From assembly GCA_947466955.1 (NCBI GenBank), contig CANIFM010000002.1, positions 1 through 52,371 of the forward strand: a stretch of 52,371 nt of DNA. The letters are read 5' to 3'. Position 1 is the stretch's first letter; every line of letters starts with the position of its first letter. Below the pieces are notes generated by a model that ran no database searches, had not been told where the DNA came from, and saw only the letters and a program-made list of their open reading frames with translations. This document shows, piece by piece, positions 36,790 through 46,943 of the stretch. The stretch comes from Bacteroidota bacterium. GTDB taxonomy: Bacteria > Bacteroidota > Bacteroidia > Flavobacteriales > Flavobacteriaceae. The translations under genes were made by a program, and so were the position numbers.

Positions 36790-37329
36790 TCACGCTTTTT
36801 TATCTTGTGAGAATTTTTCATCATTGTAATTCTTTGATTTATTCTTCTTTATTGATAAACTTTCCCACTCACTATTTTTTAATTGTTTTGCATAAAAAAC
36901 TATTTGTCCAATATGATATGGATAATGTGCTAATTGTCTATTAATTGCTTCAATTACAGTGTGTTTTTCATTTCTAATATAAATGATTTCAGATAATTGT
37001 TCTGGTTTTAAAGAGAAAAGTAACTCAAAAAAACAATCCCAACCTTTATTCCAAAAAATCATTAGTTCCTCTTTTGTTTTTATAGTTTCTTCAAACTCAC
37101 TATCACGATTACGCCATTCTTTTTCACCATCGGAAGTAAAAAAATCAGTCCAGCGTGAAAGCATATTTCCTGAAATATGCTTCACAATTGTTGCAATACT
37201 ATTGGAATCTTCATTTGTTGAAATAAAAAGTTGTTCTTCTGCCAATTGATTTATTGCTTTTTCACCCAATGTTTTATAATATATAAATTGGCTTTTTGCA
37301 CTTTCTAAATAAGAATCAGATATACTCAT
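36790..37329 (-). CDS. DUF1572/DinB-like family protein
   Basis: FIYYKTLGEKAINQL..., SIATIVKHISGNMLSRWTDFFTSDGEKEWRNRDSEFE, INRQLAHYPYHIGQIVFYAK. Confidence 0.8.
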   Translation of the reverse strand: MSISDSYLESAKSQFIYYKTLGEKAINQLAEEQLFISTNEDSNSIATIVKHISGNMLSRWTDFFTSDGEKEWRNRDSEFEETIKTKEELMIFWNKGWDCFFELLFSLKPEQLSEIIYIRNEKHTVIEAINRQLAHYPYHIGQIVFYAKQLKNSEWESLSIKKNKSKNYNDEKFSQDKKA

Positions 37330-37330
37330 A

Positions 37331-37903
37331 TTACTCAATTTTAATATCATATTTATCCAATAATCCAACGATTCCCTGCGTCGAAAATTTTGCTTTCCTC
37401 ATCGGATTAAATTCTGGGTCAATTTTGAAATTTTGCGCCAACGTAAAATCAGCAGCAGCCAATTGTGTGTCATTAAAAATAGCACCTTCCAGATTGCTAT
37501 TCTCAAAAACAGAATTTGATAAATTTGCACCGATAAAAGTTACTTCTTTCAATGACGAGTTCATAAATTTTGTTTTCAACATTTTTTTATTCGCAAACGA
37601 GGCATAATCTAAAACACATTCTTCAAAACTGACATTAAATAAAAAGTCGTCACATTCATTGAATAATATTCCGAGCAATTTACAGTTTATAAAATCCACT
37701 GTTTTCAATCCCGTTCCTCTCAAATTGGTCATTGAAAGATTGCAATCGAAAAACTCGCAATCGATAAAAGTATTATTTGAAAAATCACTATTTGAAAAAT
37801 CGCAATTCTTGAAAACACAACCTTCAAACTCTCTGTTGTTGACTCTTTTATTAATAAAATTGACTTTTTCAAAAGTCTTATGAACGTTAATTAAATTTTC
37901 CAT
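37331..37903 (-). CDS. Pentapeptide repeat-containing protein
   Basis: A(D/N)LXX-type repeats: FKNCDFSNSDFSNNTFIDCEFFDCNLSMTNLRGTGL. Confidence 0.92.
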   Translation of the reverse strand: MENLINVHKTFEKVNFINKRVNNREFEGCVFKNCDFSNSDFSNNTFIDCEFFDCNLSMTNLRGTGLKTVDFINCKLLGILFNECDDFLFNVSFEECVLDYASFANKKMLKTKFMNSSLKEVTFIGANLSNSVFENSNLEGAIFNDTQLAAADFTLAQNFKIDPEFNPMRKAKFSTQGIVGLLDKYDIKIE

Positions 37904-38125
37904 TTATTTGCCGAATAGACTTTTCATTATTGTATTTAAACCTAAAAATAGCATCACCATTGCCGTAATACAAATCGCAATTCCAATTCCCAATATCAAA
38001 TAAAATGCAGGTTGTAACTTATTTATAAAACCAAAATGAATAACGGCCGGACCTATAAATAAACAAGGCAAAGCAATTGTAATAAATTTTATTCCTTTGT
38101 TCAAAAGTTCTTTATCGGTATTCAT
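37904..38125 (-). CDS. Small two-TM membrane protein
   Basis: 73 aa: FITIALPCLFIGPAVIHFGF, YLILGIGIAICITAMVMLFLGL; in line with the murQ cluster. Confidence 0.75.
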   Translation of the reverse strand: MNTDKELLNKGIKFITIALPCLFIGPAVIHFGFINKLQPAFYLILGIGIAICITAMVMLFLGLNTIMKSLFGK

Positions 38126-38126
38126 C

Positions 38127-38948
38127 TTACTTATTTTCAGTTAAATAATGGTCAACCGCTTTTCTAACGCTTCCATATTTTTCTAATAATTCTGAGCCAA
38201 TTTCGTAGTTTACAGGAATTTCACCCATAATCATTTTTACGCCACGATCCACTAATTTGCTGTTGCTCAATTGCATATCAACCATTTTATTTCCCTTGAC
38301 TTTTCCTAATTGAATCATTGTTGCCGTTGAAATCATATTCAACACTAATTTTTGTGCTGTTCCTGCTTTCATTCTCGAACTTCCGGTTACAAATTCGGGA
38401 CCAACTACCACGTCTATTGGGAATTTAGCTGTTTGCGAAAGCGGACTTTCTGCATTACAAGAAATAGAACCTGTAATAATATTATTTTCATTGCACGCTT
38501 TCAAACCTCCAATAACGTAAGGTGTAGTTCCTGAAGCTGCAATTCCGATAACAACATCATTTTCAGAAATGGCGTGTTCTTGCAAATCAATCCAGGCTTG
38601 TGTTGGATTATCTTCGGCATTTTCTACCGCTCTGCGAATGGCTTTGTCACCACCAGCAATGATTCCGTTTACCAAATCAAAAGGCACTCCGAAAGTTGGC
38701 GGACATTCTGACGCATCAACAATTCCTATACGACCAGAAGTTCCTGCACCAATATAAAAAAGTCGTCCTCCCAGTTGCATTTTAGCTACTATTTGAGCGA
38801 CCAAAAGTGAAATTTGTGGCAATGCTTTTTCAACAGCAAAAGGTACAGTTTTATCTTCCTGATTGATATTAAATAACAATTCCTGAACCGACATTTTTTC
38901 TAAATGTTCGTATTTTGAGGATTGTTCGGTGGTTTTTATAAATGTCAT
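38127..38948 (-). CDS. murQ: N-acetylmuramic acid 6-phosphate etherase
   Basis: GRLFYIGAGTSGRIGIVDASECPPTFGV, AASGTTPYVIGG, TGSSRMKAGTAQKLVLNMIST. Confidence 0.97.
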   Translation of the reverse strand: MTFIKTTEQSSKYEHLEKMSVQELLFNINQEDKTVPFAVEKALPQISLLVAQIVAKMQLGGRLFYIGAGTSGRIGIVDASECPPTFGVPFDLVNGIIAGGDKAIRRAVENAEDNPTQAWIDLQEHAISENDVVIGIAASGTTPYVIGGLKACNENNIITGSISCNAESPLSQTAKFPIDVVVGPEFVTGSSRMKAGTAQKLVLNMISTATMIQLGKVKGNKMVDMQLSNSKLVDRGVKMIMGEIPVNYEIGSELLEKYGSVRKAVDHYLTENK

Positions 38949-38956
38949 AATAAAAA

Positions 38957-39307
38957 TTATCGGATACTTTCGATGTGAGTTTCTTTCGCAATTATTAATT
39001 TAGAGGAACTAATTTCGGTTTTTAATTTATCCCAATTGGCATTAAAATAATCGTACAATTGCTTTAATGAATAATTACCTAATTGAAAAAAAATAACCTT
39101 AGGTGTCTTTTCAGAAACTAAAAAGCGATTATAAAAATCCACATCTTTAGTTAGTATCACACAGTTATTTTCAAGCGCATAATTCCAAATTTCAGTATCT
39201 GTCATTCGAAGATTGATGTCGGAAACAAAAATAAAATCTGCATTATTGAAAAAACTAAAATATTTAGGCAAATTTACATCAACTAAAAATGACAAATGAA
39301 TATCCAT
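38957..39307 (-). CDS. DUF5615-like PIN-fold protein (putative toxin)
   Basis: FLVDVNLP...DTEIWNYALENNCVILTKDVDFYNRFL pattern; paired with the DUF433-like gene. Confidence 0.8.
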   Translation of the reverse strand: MDIHLSFLVDVNLPKYFSFFNNADFIFVSDINLRMTDTEIWNYALENNCVILTKDVDFYNRFLVSEKTPKVIFFQLGNYSLKQLYDYFNANWDKLKTEISSSKLIIAKETHIESIR

Positions 39308-39309
39308 AA

Positions 39310-39549
39310 TTAACTTGCTAATTGAATGTCATTTTTCTGATTGGAAAGATTTTTTAATGCAAATGCAATGCACGCTTGAATATCTTCTTTTTCAAGAAAT
39401 GGATAAGCTTCTAAAATAGTTTCCATAGAATCACCCGCAGATAAGTATTGCAAAATGGTTTCAACAGTAATTCGCATTCCACGAACCGTTGGTTTTCCAT
39501 TACATACGTCTGGGTTTATCGTAATTCTTTCTAATACAGATGTTTCCAT
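39310..39549 (-). CDS. DUF433-like protein (putative antitoxin)
   Basis: ERITINPDVCNGKPTVRGMRITVETILQYLSAGDSMETILEAYPFLEKEDIQACIAFA. Confidence 0.88.
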   Translation of the reverse strand: METSVLERITINPDVCNGKPTVRGMRITVETILQYLSAGDSMETILEAYPFLEKEDIQACIAFALKNLSNQKNDIQLAS

Positions 39550-39590
39550 TGTGATTGTTTTTACAAATTTAGTGAATATTTCAATAGTAT

Positions 39591-40271
39591 TTAAATAAAA
39601 TAAGCCATTGCTATTCCTAAAATAATCATTGAAATTTTGGCAATATTAAATTTGTGTCCTTCGCTGCTTTCAAAAATTATGGTTGAGGAAATATGGAACA
39701 AAATTCCAATGACAACGGCCGTAATTTCGGTGTAATAATCGTTTAAAATGGGGAAAATATCCGAAAGTAACGTTCCCAAAGGCGTCATAATTGCAAAGGA
39801 AATCATAAACAAGAATATCGCTTTTTTATTCAATTGTGCATTTACAAAAAAGGTGGTCAAAATGATTGCGATTGGAAAATGATGAATGGCGATTCCTAAT
39901 GCCAACTCGTGTTGGTGACTTACCGGAAAACCTTCTAAAAGTGCGTGAATACACAAACTTATGAATAAAAGCCAAGGCATTTTGAACATTTTTTCGTGAC
40001 CGTGAACGTGACCGTGTTCTGCACCTTTTGAGAAAAATTCTAAGATGATTTGGAACAAAATTCCCAACATTATATACAATCCAACCGATGAATTGTGTGC
40101 TTCATATAGATTTGGCAATAAATGCATTACTGTTAATGATAGCAAGAAGGAACCACTGAAAGCCAATAGTAATTTTAAGTTTTTCTTGGCTTCTGGTTTT
40201 AGGAATAATGCAAAAACATATCCAATTAAAACGGATAGTAAAGGTAATAATAAGGGAAAATAAGTGTTCAT
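39591..40271 (-). CDS. ZIP family metal transporter
   Basis: Multi-TM; HALLEGFPVSHQHELALGIAIHHFPIAIILTTFF metal-site pattern. Confidence 0.88.
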   Translation of the reverse strand: MNTYFPLLLPLLSVLIGYVFALFLKPEAKKNLKLLLAFSGSFLLSLTVMHLLPNLYEAHNSSVGLYIMLGILFQIILEFFSKGAEHGHVHGHEKMFKMPWLLFISLCIHALLEGFPVSHQHELALGIAIHHFPIAIILTTFFVNAQLNKKAIFLFMISFAIMTPLGTLLSDIFPILNDYYTEITAVVIGILFHISSTIIFESSEGHKFNIAKISMIILGIAMAYFI

Positions 40272-41035
40272 TATTTGAAAATCATTATTAATCTTTCACT
40301 TTCTAATTTATGGAATTTTTTCAAGCGATAATCACCGAAAATATCCAATAAATAAATATCGGCTTGTTCCATCATCAATTCGAAATCTTGTAAAGTTAAG
40401 GCTTTTACTTTTTCGGTAAAATGATATTTTTCGCCGTTATCTTCAAAATCTATTTCTTTATAAATATGATTGTCTTTTAAATATCTTTTGATGTGAAAGT
40501 CAATATTTTCAACTGTTTTCACTTCGTCTGGAACTAAATTAGCCAAGACATTTGGCACGTTCATAAAGTCAATTACTGCAAATCCATATTCTGAAATGCT
40601 TTCTTTGATTGCTTTTAATGTCGTTAAATTGTCTTCATCATTTTCAAAGTATCCAAAACTTGTAAATAAATTTAATATCGCATCAAATTTTTGTTCGAAT
40701 GGTTTTCGCATATCGTGTTCAACAAAATGCAAGGTTTCATTCTCAGATTTTTTTGCAAAAGCGATACTATTTGATGACAAATCTGCACCCGTAACATCAA
40801 ATCCTAATTGGTTTAAATAAATGGAGTGACGTCCTTTTCCACAAGCCAAATCTAAAATTTTCGCATCTTCTGGAAGGTTTAAATAATGAACGATGGTGTC
40901 CATAAACAACTGCGCTTCTTCCTCATCGCGTTCTTTGTAAAGGATGTGATAATAAGGCGAATCGAACCAAGAGGCGAACCAATTTTGTGTTTTAGAATTT
41001 GCAGTTTGAGAGTTTGTATTTTTTAAATCTGACAT
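40271..41035 (-). CDS. Class I SAM-dependent methyltransferase
   Basis: AKILDLACGKGRHSIYLNQLGFDVTGADLSSNSI. Confidence 0.93.
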   Translation of the reverse strand: MSDLKNTNSQTANSKTQNWFASWFDSPYYHILYKERDEEEAQLFMDTIVHYLNLPEDAKILDLACGKGRHSIYLNQLGFDVTGADLSSNSIAFAKKSENETLHFVEHDMRKPFEQKFDAILNLFTSFGYFENDEDNLTTLKAIKESISEYGFAVIDFMNVPNVLANLVPDEVKTVENIDFHIKRYLKDNHIYKEIDFEDNGEKYHFTEKVKALTLQDFELMMEQADIYLLDIFGDYRLKKFHKLESERLIMIFK

Positions 41036-41100
41036 TTATCAATTTGAATTTCATTTAAAATGCAAATTTAGACTATTTTTGCCAAATATAACGTTAACAA

Positions 41101-41127
41101 TTCCCCCTTTGGGGGTTAGGGGGCTAT
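41101..41127 (-). repeat. Short palindromic repeat, inverted copy of 6108-6136
   Basis: TTCCCCCTTTGGGGGTTAGGGGGCTATG, abutting the start codon of the next gene. Confidence 0.8.
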
Positions 41128-42298
41128 GGAAAATTTTAAAATGATTGCCAAAACCTTTTTTGGTTTTGAAGAAATCTTAGCAAATGAGTTGAAAATGCTT
41201 GGTGCGCAAGATGTTGAACAAGGTGTGAGAATGGTTAGTTTCAAAGGGGACAAAGGTTTTATGTACAAAGCAAACCTCTCTTTGAGAACTGCTTTAAAGG
41301 TATTAAAACCGATTTATTTTTTCAAAGCTACGAACGAACAAAATTTATACAAAGGCGTTCAAGGCGTTAATTGGTCGAAATTTATTGGTGCAAACCAAAC
41401 TTTTGTGATTGATGCAACGGTACATTCTGACAATTTTAATCATTCTGAATTTGTTTCCCAAAAATGTAAAGATGCTATTGTTGACCAATTTAGAGATAGA
41501 ACGGGACAACGCCCAAGTATTGATAAAATTCATCCAGATTTAAGAATTAATATCCACATTGATAAAGACCAAGTTTCAATTGCCTTAGATACTTCAGGAA
41601 ATTCATTGCACCAACGAGGTTACAGAACGGCGACAAATATTGCACCTATTAATGAAGTTTTGGCTGCGGGGATTTTATTGCTTTCTGGTTGGGATGGTCA
41701 AACCGATTTCTTAGATCCTATGTGTGGTTCGGGAACTTTCCTTGCCGAAGCAGCTATGATTGCGTGTAATATTCCAGCAAATATCAATAGAAAAGAGTTT
41801 GCATTTGAGAAATGGAACGATTGGGATAATGATTTATTTGATTCAATTTTGGAATCATTAATGAAAAGAGTTCGTGAATTTCATCATACTATAAAAGGTT
41901 TTGACAAAGCCCCAAGTGCTGTAAATAAAGCAAAAGACAATATCAAAAATGCCAATTTAGACGAATATATCACTATCGAAGAACGTAACTTTTTTGATAC
42001 AGAAAAAACATCAGAAGGAAAATTGCATATCGTTTTCAATCCACCTTATGATGAGCGTTTGGATATTCATATGGAAGAATTCTATAAAAATATTGGCGAT
42101 ACGTTAAAGAAAAATTATCCTGGTACAAACGCTTGGTTCATCACAGGAAATTTAGAAGCTTTGAAATATGTTGGATTAAAACCATCTCGAAAAATCAAAC
42201 TTTTCAATGCAAGTATTGAAGCCCGTTTGGTGAAATACGAAATGTATGAAGGCAGCAAAAGAACGAAGTTTCAAGTGGTAGAAAATCCTACAGAATAA
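41126..42298 (+). CDS. THUMP domain class I SAM-dependent RNA methyltransferase (RlmL/YpsC-like)
   Basis: KTFFGFEEILANELKMLGAQDVEQGVRMVSF, FLDPMCGSGTFLAEAAMIA, IVFNPPYDERL. Confidence 0.92.
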   Translation: MENFKMIAKTFFGFEEILANELKMLGAQDVEQGVRMVSFKGDKGFMYKANLSLRTALKVLKPIYFFKATNEQNLYKGVQGVNWSKFIGANQTFVIDATVHSDNFNHSEFVSQKCKDAIVDQFRDRTGQRPSIDKIHPDLRINIHIDKDQVSIALDTSGNSLHQRGYRTATNIAPINEVLAAGILLLSGWDGQTDFLDPMCGSGTFLAEAAMIACNIPANINRKEFAFEKWNDWDNDLFDSILESLMKRVREFHHTIKGFDKAPSAVNKAKDNIKNANLDEYITIEERNFFDTEKTSEGKLHIVFNPPYDERLDIHMEEFYKNIGDTLKKNYPGTNAWFITGNLEALKYVGLKPSRKIKLFNASIEARLVKYEMYEGSKRTKFQVVENPTE

Positions 42299-42316
42299 TA
42301 TTTTAATTTAAGAATT

Positions 42317-42553
42317 ATGACAAAATTACAAGTAAAAGCGTTTGTTTTTCAATTGTTGAGTTTTGCAACTTTGTTTATTTTGGGGCGCTATTTAATAGAA
42401 AGTTATACCAATTTAACTGGACTTTGGATACCATTTACGGCATTTGCGGTAGGAACACTTTTGGCGCCTAAATTTCAAGCGGTAAAAACAAATGACGGAG
42501 AAAAGTTATTTATGAAATGGATGTTTATTAAAGGAATAAAAGAAATAAAGTAA
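42317..42553 (+). CDS. Small membrane protein of unknown function
   Basis: 78 aa with two hydrophobic segments, 18 bp downstream of the methyltransferase gene. Confidence 0.7.
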   Translation: MTKLQVKAFVFQLLSFATLFILGRYLIESYTNLTGLWIPFTAFAVGTLLAPKFQAVKTNDGEKLFMKWMFIKGIKEIK

Positions 42554-43285
42554 TTATTTCTTTTTTGCCACTTTTTTTGGTGAAGATTTCGTTTTATATA
42601 TTGGCAAAAAGTAAGAAACGGTGTAGTTAAATCCAACACCAAAATCGCCATTATACGTTCGGTTGAAACCTGGAATATATAAATTATCGAAATTTTCAGG
42701 TTTGGTATTTGAAAGTATTTTATTCATTCTAACGCTGAAACCAACGTAGATATTTTTCAATACCTCTGCTTTCATTCCAACAACAACTTCAAGCCATTGC
42801 GCTGACAATCCATTGAATGTTTCTCCAGAAACAACTGTTGGCGCTTCAGGGAAATAAGTTGAAGTATTGTATAATTTATAGGAGTTAAGTTGCTGACTGA
42901 ACGTACTTGCACCGTAACGCAATCCGATAAAAACCATATTTCTCATATCCAACCAATTTTCGTAGGAATTATAATCAAAACCAGCTTTAATGTAGGTTCC
43001 TTTTGCTGTGGTATTCAACCTGTCATCTTCAGTAGTTTTGTTTTCATTTCCTAATTCGGCTGCTAAATAATAATTTTTCGTGAGTCGGTAATCCCCAACA
43101 AATTCAATTCCTTTGTAATTTTTATCGTAAAAAGAACGGGTCAATTTGAATAAATCGGCACCAACTCGAATTCCAAATTTTTCAATTTTTGGAGGAATAC
43201 TGTCTGTTTTTTTCTGTTGTGCATTTACTAAAAATGACAGCAAAATTAGTGCAATACTAAAAGTAAATTTTGATGTGTGTTTCAT
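42554..43285 (-). CDS. DUF6048-like outer membrane/exported protein
   Basis: Signal peptide, beta-barrel-like pattern (GIRVGADLFKLTRSFYDKNYKGIEFVGDYRLTKNYYLAAELGNE). Confidence 0.7.
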   Translation of the reverse strand: MKHTSKFTFSIALILLSFLVNAQQKKTDSIPPKIEKFGIRVGADLFKLTRSFYDKNYKGIEFVGDYRLTKNYYLAAELGNENKTTEDDRLNTTAKGTYIKAGFDYNSYENWLDMRNMVFIGLRYGASTFSQQLNSYKLYNTSTYFPEAPTVVSGETFNGLSAQWLEVVVGMKAEVLKNIYVGFSVRMNKILSNTKPENFDNLYIPGFNRTYNGDFGVGFNYTVSYFLPIYKTKSSPKKVAKKK

Positions 43286-43757
43286 TTTCAGTTGTTATAT
43301 TTGAGGTTGCAACAGTAATATTTTGAATCCAATATCCGTCAGGAGTTGAAGTTTCAGTTTTAATAAATGGAGTTGTTGGGTCTAATGTGAAAATAGTTTT
43401 ATAGCCACAAGCTCTCGATACAAAGATATTTTGTCGTGTATAATTGAATTGCAGAAAATCTTCATTATCTATAGTTACATCCGTGCTATTCAGTATCAAA
43501 CTATATTTAGTTATATCTTCATTTGTTTTTAATGGCAATTGGATTTTACTTTCGCTTACAAAACCAATAATAGCCGTACTTCCAACTTCTTTAACTGCTA
43601 AATTGGTTACGTTTTTTAATACTGTTGGATGTAAAACATCGTAGAATTCTATGATTAATTTTGGTGTTGTAGCAGTAGTAGCATCACAAATATCGTCCTT
43701 CTCACAGCTTGAGAATGACATTGAAAGCACAAGAATAAGTGGTAATATTTTTTTCAT
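43257..43757 (-). CDS. DUF6452-like lipoprotein
   Basis: Lipobox LSMSFSSCEKDDICDATTATTPKLIIEFYD; overlaps the next gene by 29 bp. Confidence 0.7.
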   Translation of the reverse strand: MKKILPLILVLSMSFSSCEKDDICDATTATTPKLIIEFYDVLHPTVLKNVTNLAVKEVGSTAIIGFVSESKIQLPLKTNEDITKYSLILNSTDVTIDNEDFLQFNYTRQNIFVSRACGYKTIFTLDPTTPFIKTETSTPDGYWIQNITVATSNITTENETHIKIYF

Positions 43758-43803
43758 TTTGGCGGATTCTAATTGATTTAATATACGTAAATTTCAAAAT
43801 CAG

Positions 43804-44577
43804 CTATTCTTTTTTTATAGCATCTTCATATTTTTCACCAACGACTTTCCAATTAATAATATTGAAAAAAGCATCAATATAATTTTTCCTTTTATTTTGA
43901 TATTGTAAATAATAGGCGTGTTCCCATAAATCTAACGCTAATATTGGAGTTCCCGATACGATAGCTTTTGGCATTAAAGGATTGTCTTGATTGGTTGTAT
44001 TAGTAATTTGTAGTTTTCCCGTTTTATCAACAATCAACCAAGCCCAACCAGAACCAAATTGTCTGTTTGCGGTATTTTTAAATTGATTTTTAAAACCTTC
44101 AAAGGATCCAAAATCATTGTTAATTGCAATTGCCAAAGTATCTTTTGGCTGACCTCCAGCTTTTGGTCCAATACACTCAAAAAACAAACTATGGTTGAAA
44201 TATCCACCCGCATTATTTCTCAAATTCAAACTATCTGCAACCGATTTTGACAATATTTCTTCAATGGTTAAATCTTCATATTCAGTGCCTTTTATAGCTT
44301 TATTTAGACTATTTGTATATGCTAAATAATGTTTGGAATAATGAAGTTGCATAGTTCTTGCTTCAATTTCAGGAGAAACAGCATCATAAGAATAGGGTAA
44401 TTTTACAAGTTCAAATGAACCCTCATCTGCTTTAACATCATCAGGTGAACCAACCGTAAATTTTTCAACTGCTGAAGGAAGTGGTACTTCAACAACCTCT
44501 GTGAGTTTTTTATTGTTACACGATACTACTACTAAAAGTATAGAAAAACACAATAAATACAAATATGTCTTTTTCAT
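43804..44577 (-). CDS. Fe/Mn superoxide dismutase, predicted lipoprotein-anchored
   Basis: Lipobox LVVVSCNN, then SOD motifs LPYSYDAVSPEIEARTMQLHYSKHYLAYTNSLN, GSGWAWLIVD, LDLWEHAYYLQYQNKRKNYIDAF. Confidence 0.9.
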   Translation of the reverse strand: MKKTYLYLLCFSILLVVVSCNNKKLTEVVEVPLPSAVEKFTVGSPDDVKADEGSFELVKLPYSYDAVSPEIEARTMQLHYSKHYLAYTNSLNKAIKGTEYEDLTIEEILSKSVADSLNLRNNAGGYFNHSLFFECIGPKAGGQPKDTLAIAINNDFGSFEGFKNQFKNTANRQFGSGWAWLIVDKTGKLQITNTTNQDNPLMPKAIVSGTPILALDLWEHAYYLQYQNKRKNYIDAFFNIINWKVVGEKYEDAIKKE

Positions 44578-44583
44578 GATGAT

Positions 44584-44853
44584 TTATTTTTTATGTAATG
44601 AAAGTATATTTTCTATGTAAAGCTCCTTAGCTTCATCCATTGATAAATGACTGATTTGCATCCAAGCATTTGTTTTAAATGCATTTCTCAAATCAAAATT
44701 TGAATTTTGATTGCTATTAAGAGTACCGAAAGTTGCTTGTTTATAATAGGCATAAAGACGCAATTGCACATCTTGAGGCAATGATTCTTGTGCCATATTA
44801 GAAGCAATTTCAACAGCCTCCGCAAATCTAGTATCTAAATCTTTTTCTTTCAT
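44584..44853 (-). CDS. Acyl-CoA-binding protein family
   Basis: RFAEAVEIASNMAQESLPQDVQLRLYAYYKQATFGTLN... ACBP-type pattern. Confidence 0.82.
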   Translation of the reverse strand: MKEKDLDTRFAEAVEIASNMAQESLPQDVQLRLYAYYKQATFGTLNSNQNSNFDLRNAFKTNAWMQISHLSMDEAKELYIENILSLHKK

Positions 44854-45506
44854 TACGATTTAATCGCAATTATTGTTTTCCCACCAATTGCTTTGTCATT
44901 CAGTTTTACATTGATTTTTGTTCCTAATGGTAAGAACAAATCTACTCTTGAACCAAATTTAATAAATCCTGCGTCTGTTCCTTGAGTCACATGCATTCCT
45001 TCTTCAGCATAATTCACAATTCTTCTTGCCAAAGCCCCTGCTATTTGTCGGTACAAAACTTCACCAAACACACGGTTTTTAATTACTACAGTGGTTCTTT
45101 CATTTTCTTCACTTGCTTTTGGATGCCAAGCAACAAGGAATTTTCCAGGATGATATTTGCTAAATTTAACTTCTCCATTCAAAGCATATCTTGTTACATG
45201 TACATTTATTGGGGACATAAATATAGAAACTTGAAGTCTTTTATCTTTAAAATACTCTCCTTCAAACACTTCTTCTATAACAACAACTTTTCCATCAACT
45301 GGCGCAATAATATGATTGTCATTAATTTTAACTGTTCTTACAGGATTTCTAAAAAATTGTAAAATCAAAAGTAAAAACAATAATACAGTAATCTCTACTA
45401 CCTTCTGCAACCAAATAGTAGCAATAAATGTGTCTGCTAATAATAAAAACGCAACCGTTAATGTTGTTGCAATTAAGATAATCTTTCCGCCTTCTTTGTG
45501 AAACAT
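44853..45506 (-). CDS. psd: Phosphatidylserine decarboxylase family protein
   Basis: IIAPVDGKVVVIEEVFEGEYFKDKRLQVSIFMSPINVHVTRYALNGEV; KFGSRVDLFLP processing region. Confidence 0.93.
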   Translation of the reverse strand: MFHKEGGKIILIATTLTVAFLLLADTFIATIWLQKVVEITVLLFLLLILQFFRNPVRTVKINDNHIIAPVDGKVVVIEEVFEGEYFKDKRLQVSIFMSPINVHVTRYALNGEVKFSKYHPGKFLVAWHPKASEENERTTVVIKNRVFGEVLYRQIAGALARRIVNYAEEGMHVTQGTDAGFIKFGSRVDLFLPLGTKINVKLNDKAIGGKTIIAIKS

Positions 45507-45935
45507 ACTATACTATTAAAATTTTAATTACTTGAAAATAAATGTTTTAATTGGGATTCCAAACAATTAAAACCCATTATTTTCTACTGAATTTTGTACT
45601 ATTTTAGAAATTAATTTCCAAAATGTTAAAAATAAAATCCAAAGTTAACAAATATACTTTGTCCTTACTATTAAATATGTTGCTTTTACTATTTTTTTTA
45701 ACAATACTTTAATCAAACGAAATAAAATAGCTTAGTTTCTTTTGGACATGAATATGAATAAAAATGTAGAAAAAAAATAAAAAAGAGTCAGCATTTCTCA
45801 TAATTAGCAGGAGCATATAGTAAGCTTTAATGCAAAACATTAACTAATTTTTTCTTGAAATCGTTTTGCAATTGACTGTACGAAAATGTACCAATACCGG
45901 ATAACGTGGGTTTAGAAATTTATACATACAAATCC

Positions 45936-46898
45936 CTAAAAATAACGAACTGCTCTTACAAAACCAGAAACACCTATTAAATAAGCGTCAGGTCTCACAT
46001 AATAAACATCATTACTAGCATCATAATCAAGAGCAAAAGTGTAAGCACTCGAATCACCACTTGGAGTAAAATTCATTGTTGATGTCCAGTAAAAATATTG
46101 ATCTGGTTGATTATCAGAAACAATAGTAAAATTATATGCCGAATAATTATAAAACAATTTAGAAAGTTCCTCTCGACTTGGTAAAAACCAATCCGTAAAA
46201 CCACCGCCATTGTAATCTCTTGCAATTTTTGCTGCATAATTTGGTGCAGTTCCTGCAAGTGAAACAATTGCATTGGTATTTGTCAAGCCTGATCCGATAG
46301 CTGAAACCGTAATTGGTGTTTCAGAACCCCCATTAGCCCAAGGAATTCGAGTGCTTTGGTCTTGATTTGCAACAATCAATCCGTGTAATTCACCTTCAAC
46401 GTATCTAGAATCTCCGGGAATAAACACATATCCTAAAATACCTCCTTGAAAAGCACCTCCAACAGTTGGAGGAACAGCAGCTGTTGTAAAAATTATTTCA
46501 TCTCCATAAGCAGTTCCGATATCATTTATAGCATATGCCCGAAGATGGTAAACTGTATCTGGGGATAAATTTGTTAAATTACTTGAATAAATTCCAAAGG
46601 TACCAGTATCAGATAAAACAGTATCTAAAGTTGTTGGTGAAGCAGAAGTACTCCAACAAACGCCTCGTGAAGTTATTGCTGAACTACCTTCACTGGTAAC
46701 ATTTCCACCACTTATTACTGAAGTCGAAGTTATTGAAGTGGCAATTATTGTAGTTACTATTGGACTTGAAATTACTCCTGATGCCAGTCCTCCAATCATA
46801 TTTGTCCAATCGGTACCATTATTTACTTCAAGTTCCCCAGAAATACCACAATCTGTGCACCAAATTATCAATCCCGCAGAGTGGTAACTTTTCGTGTT
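45936..46898 (-). pseudogene. 5'-truncated surface protein gene (FN3-like repeat + DUF1566/Lcl-type C-terminal domain)
   Basis: Reads SYHSAGLIIWCTDCGISGELEVNNGTDWTNMIGG.. with no ATG and an in-frame stop shortly upstream; FN3-like SRGVCWSTSASPTT..LSPDTVYHLRAYAINDIGTAYGDEIIF; C-terminal DWFLPSREELSKLFYNY. Confidence 0.7.
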
Positions 46899-46943
46899 TT
46901 TTACTTTTTAAACACTTTAATTTTAATTAAAATATTCTTTTAT

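Noticed and set aside
36628-36810. 60-aa plus-strand ORF
   Set aside because: Antisense to lipoprotein start and covers repeat copy H.
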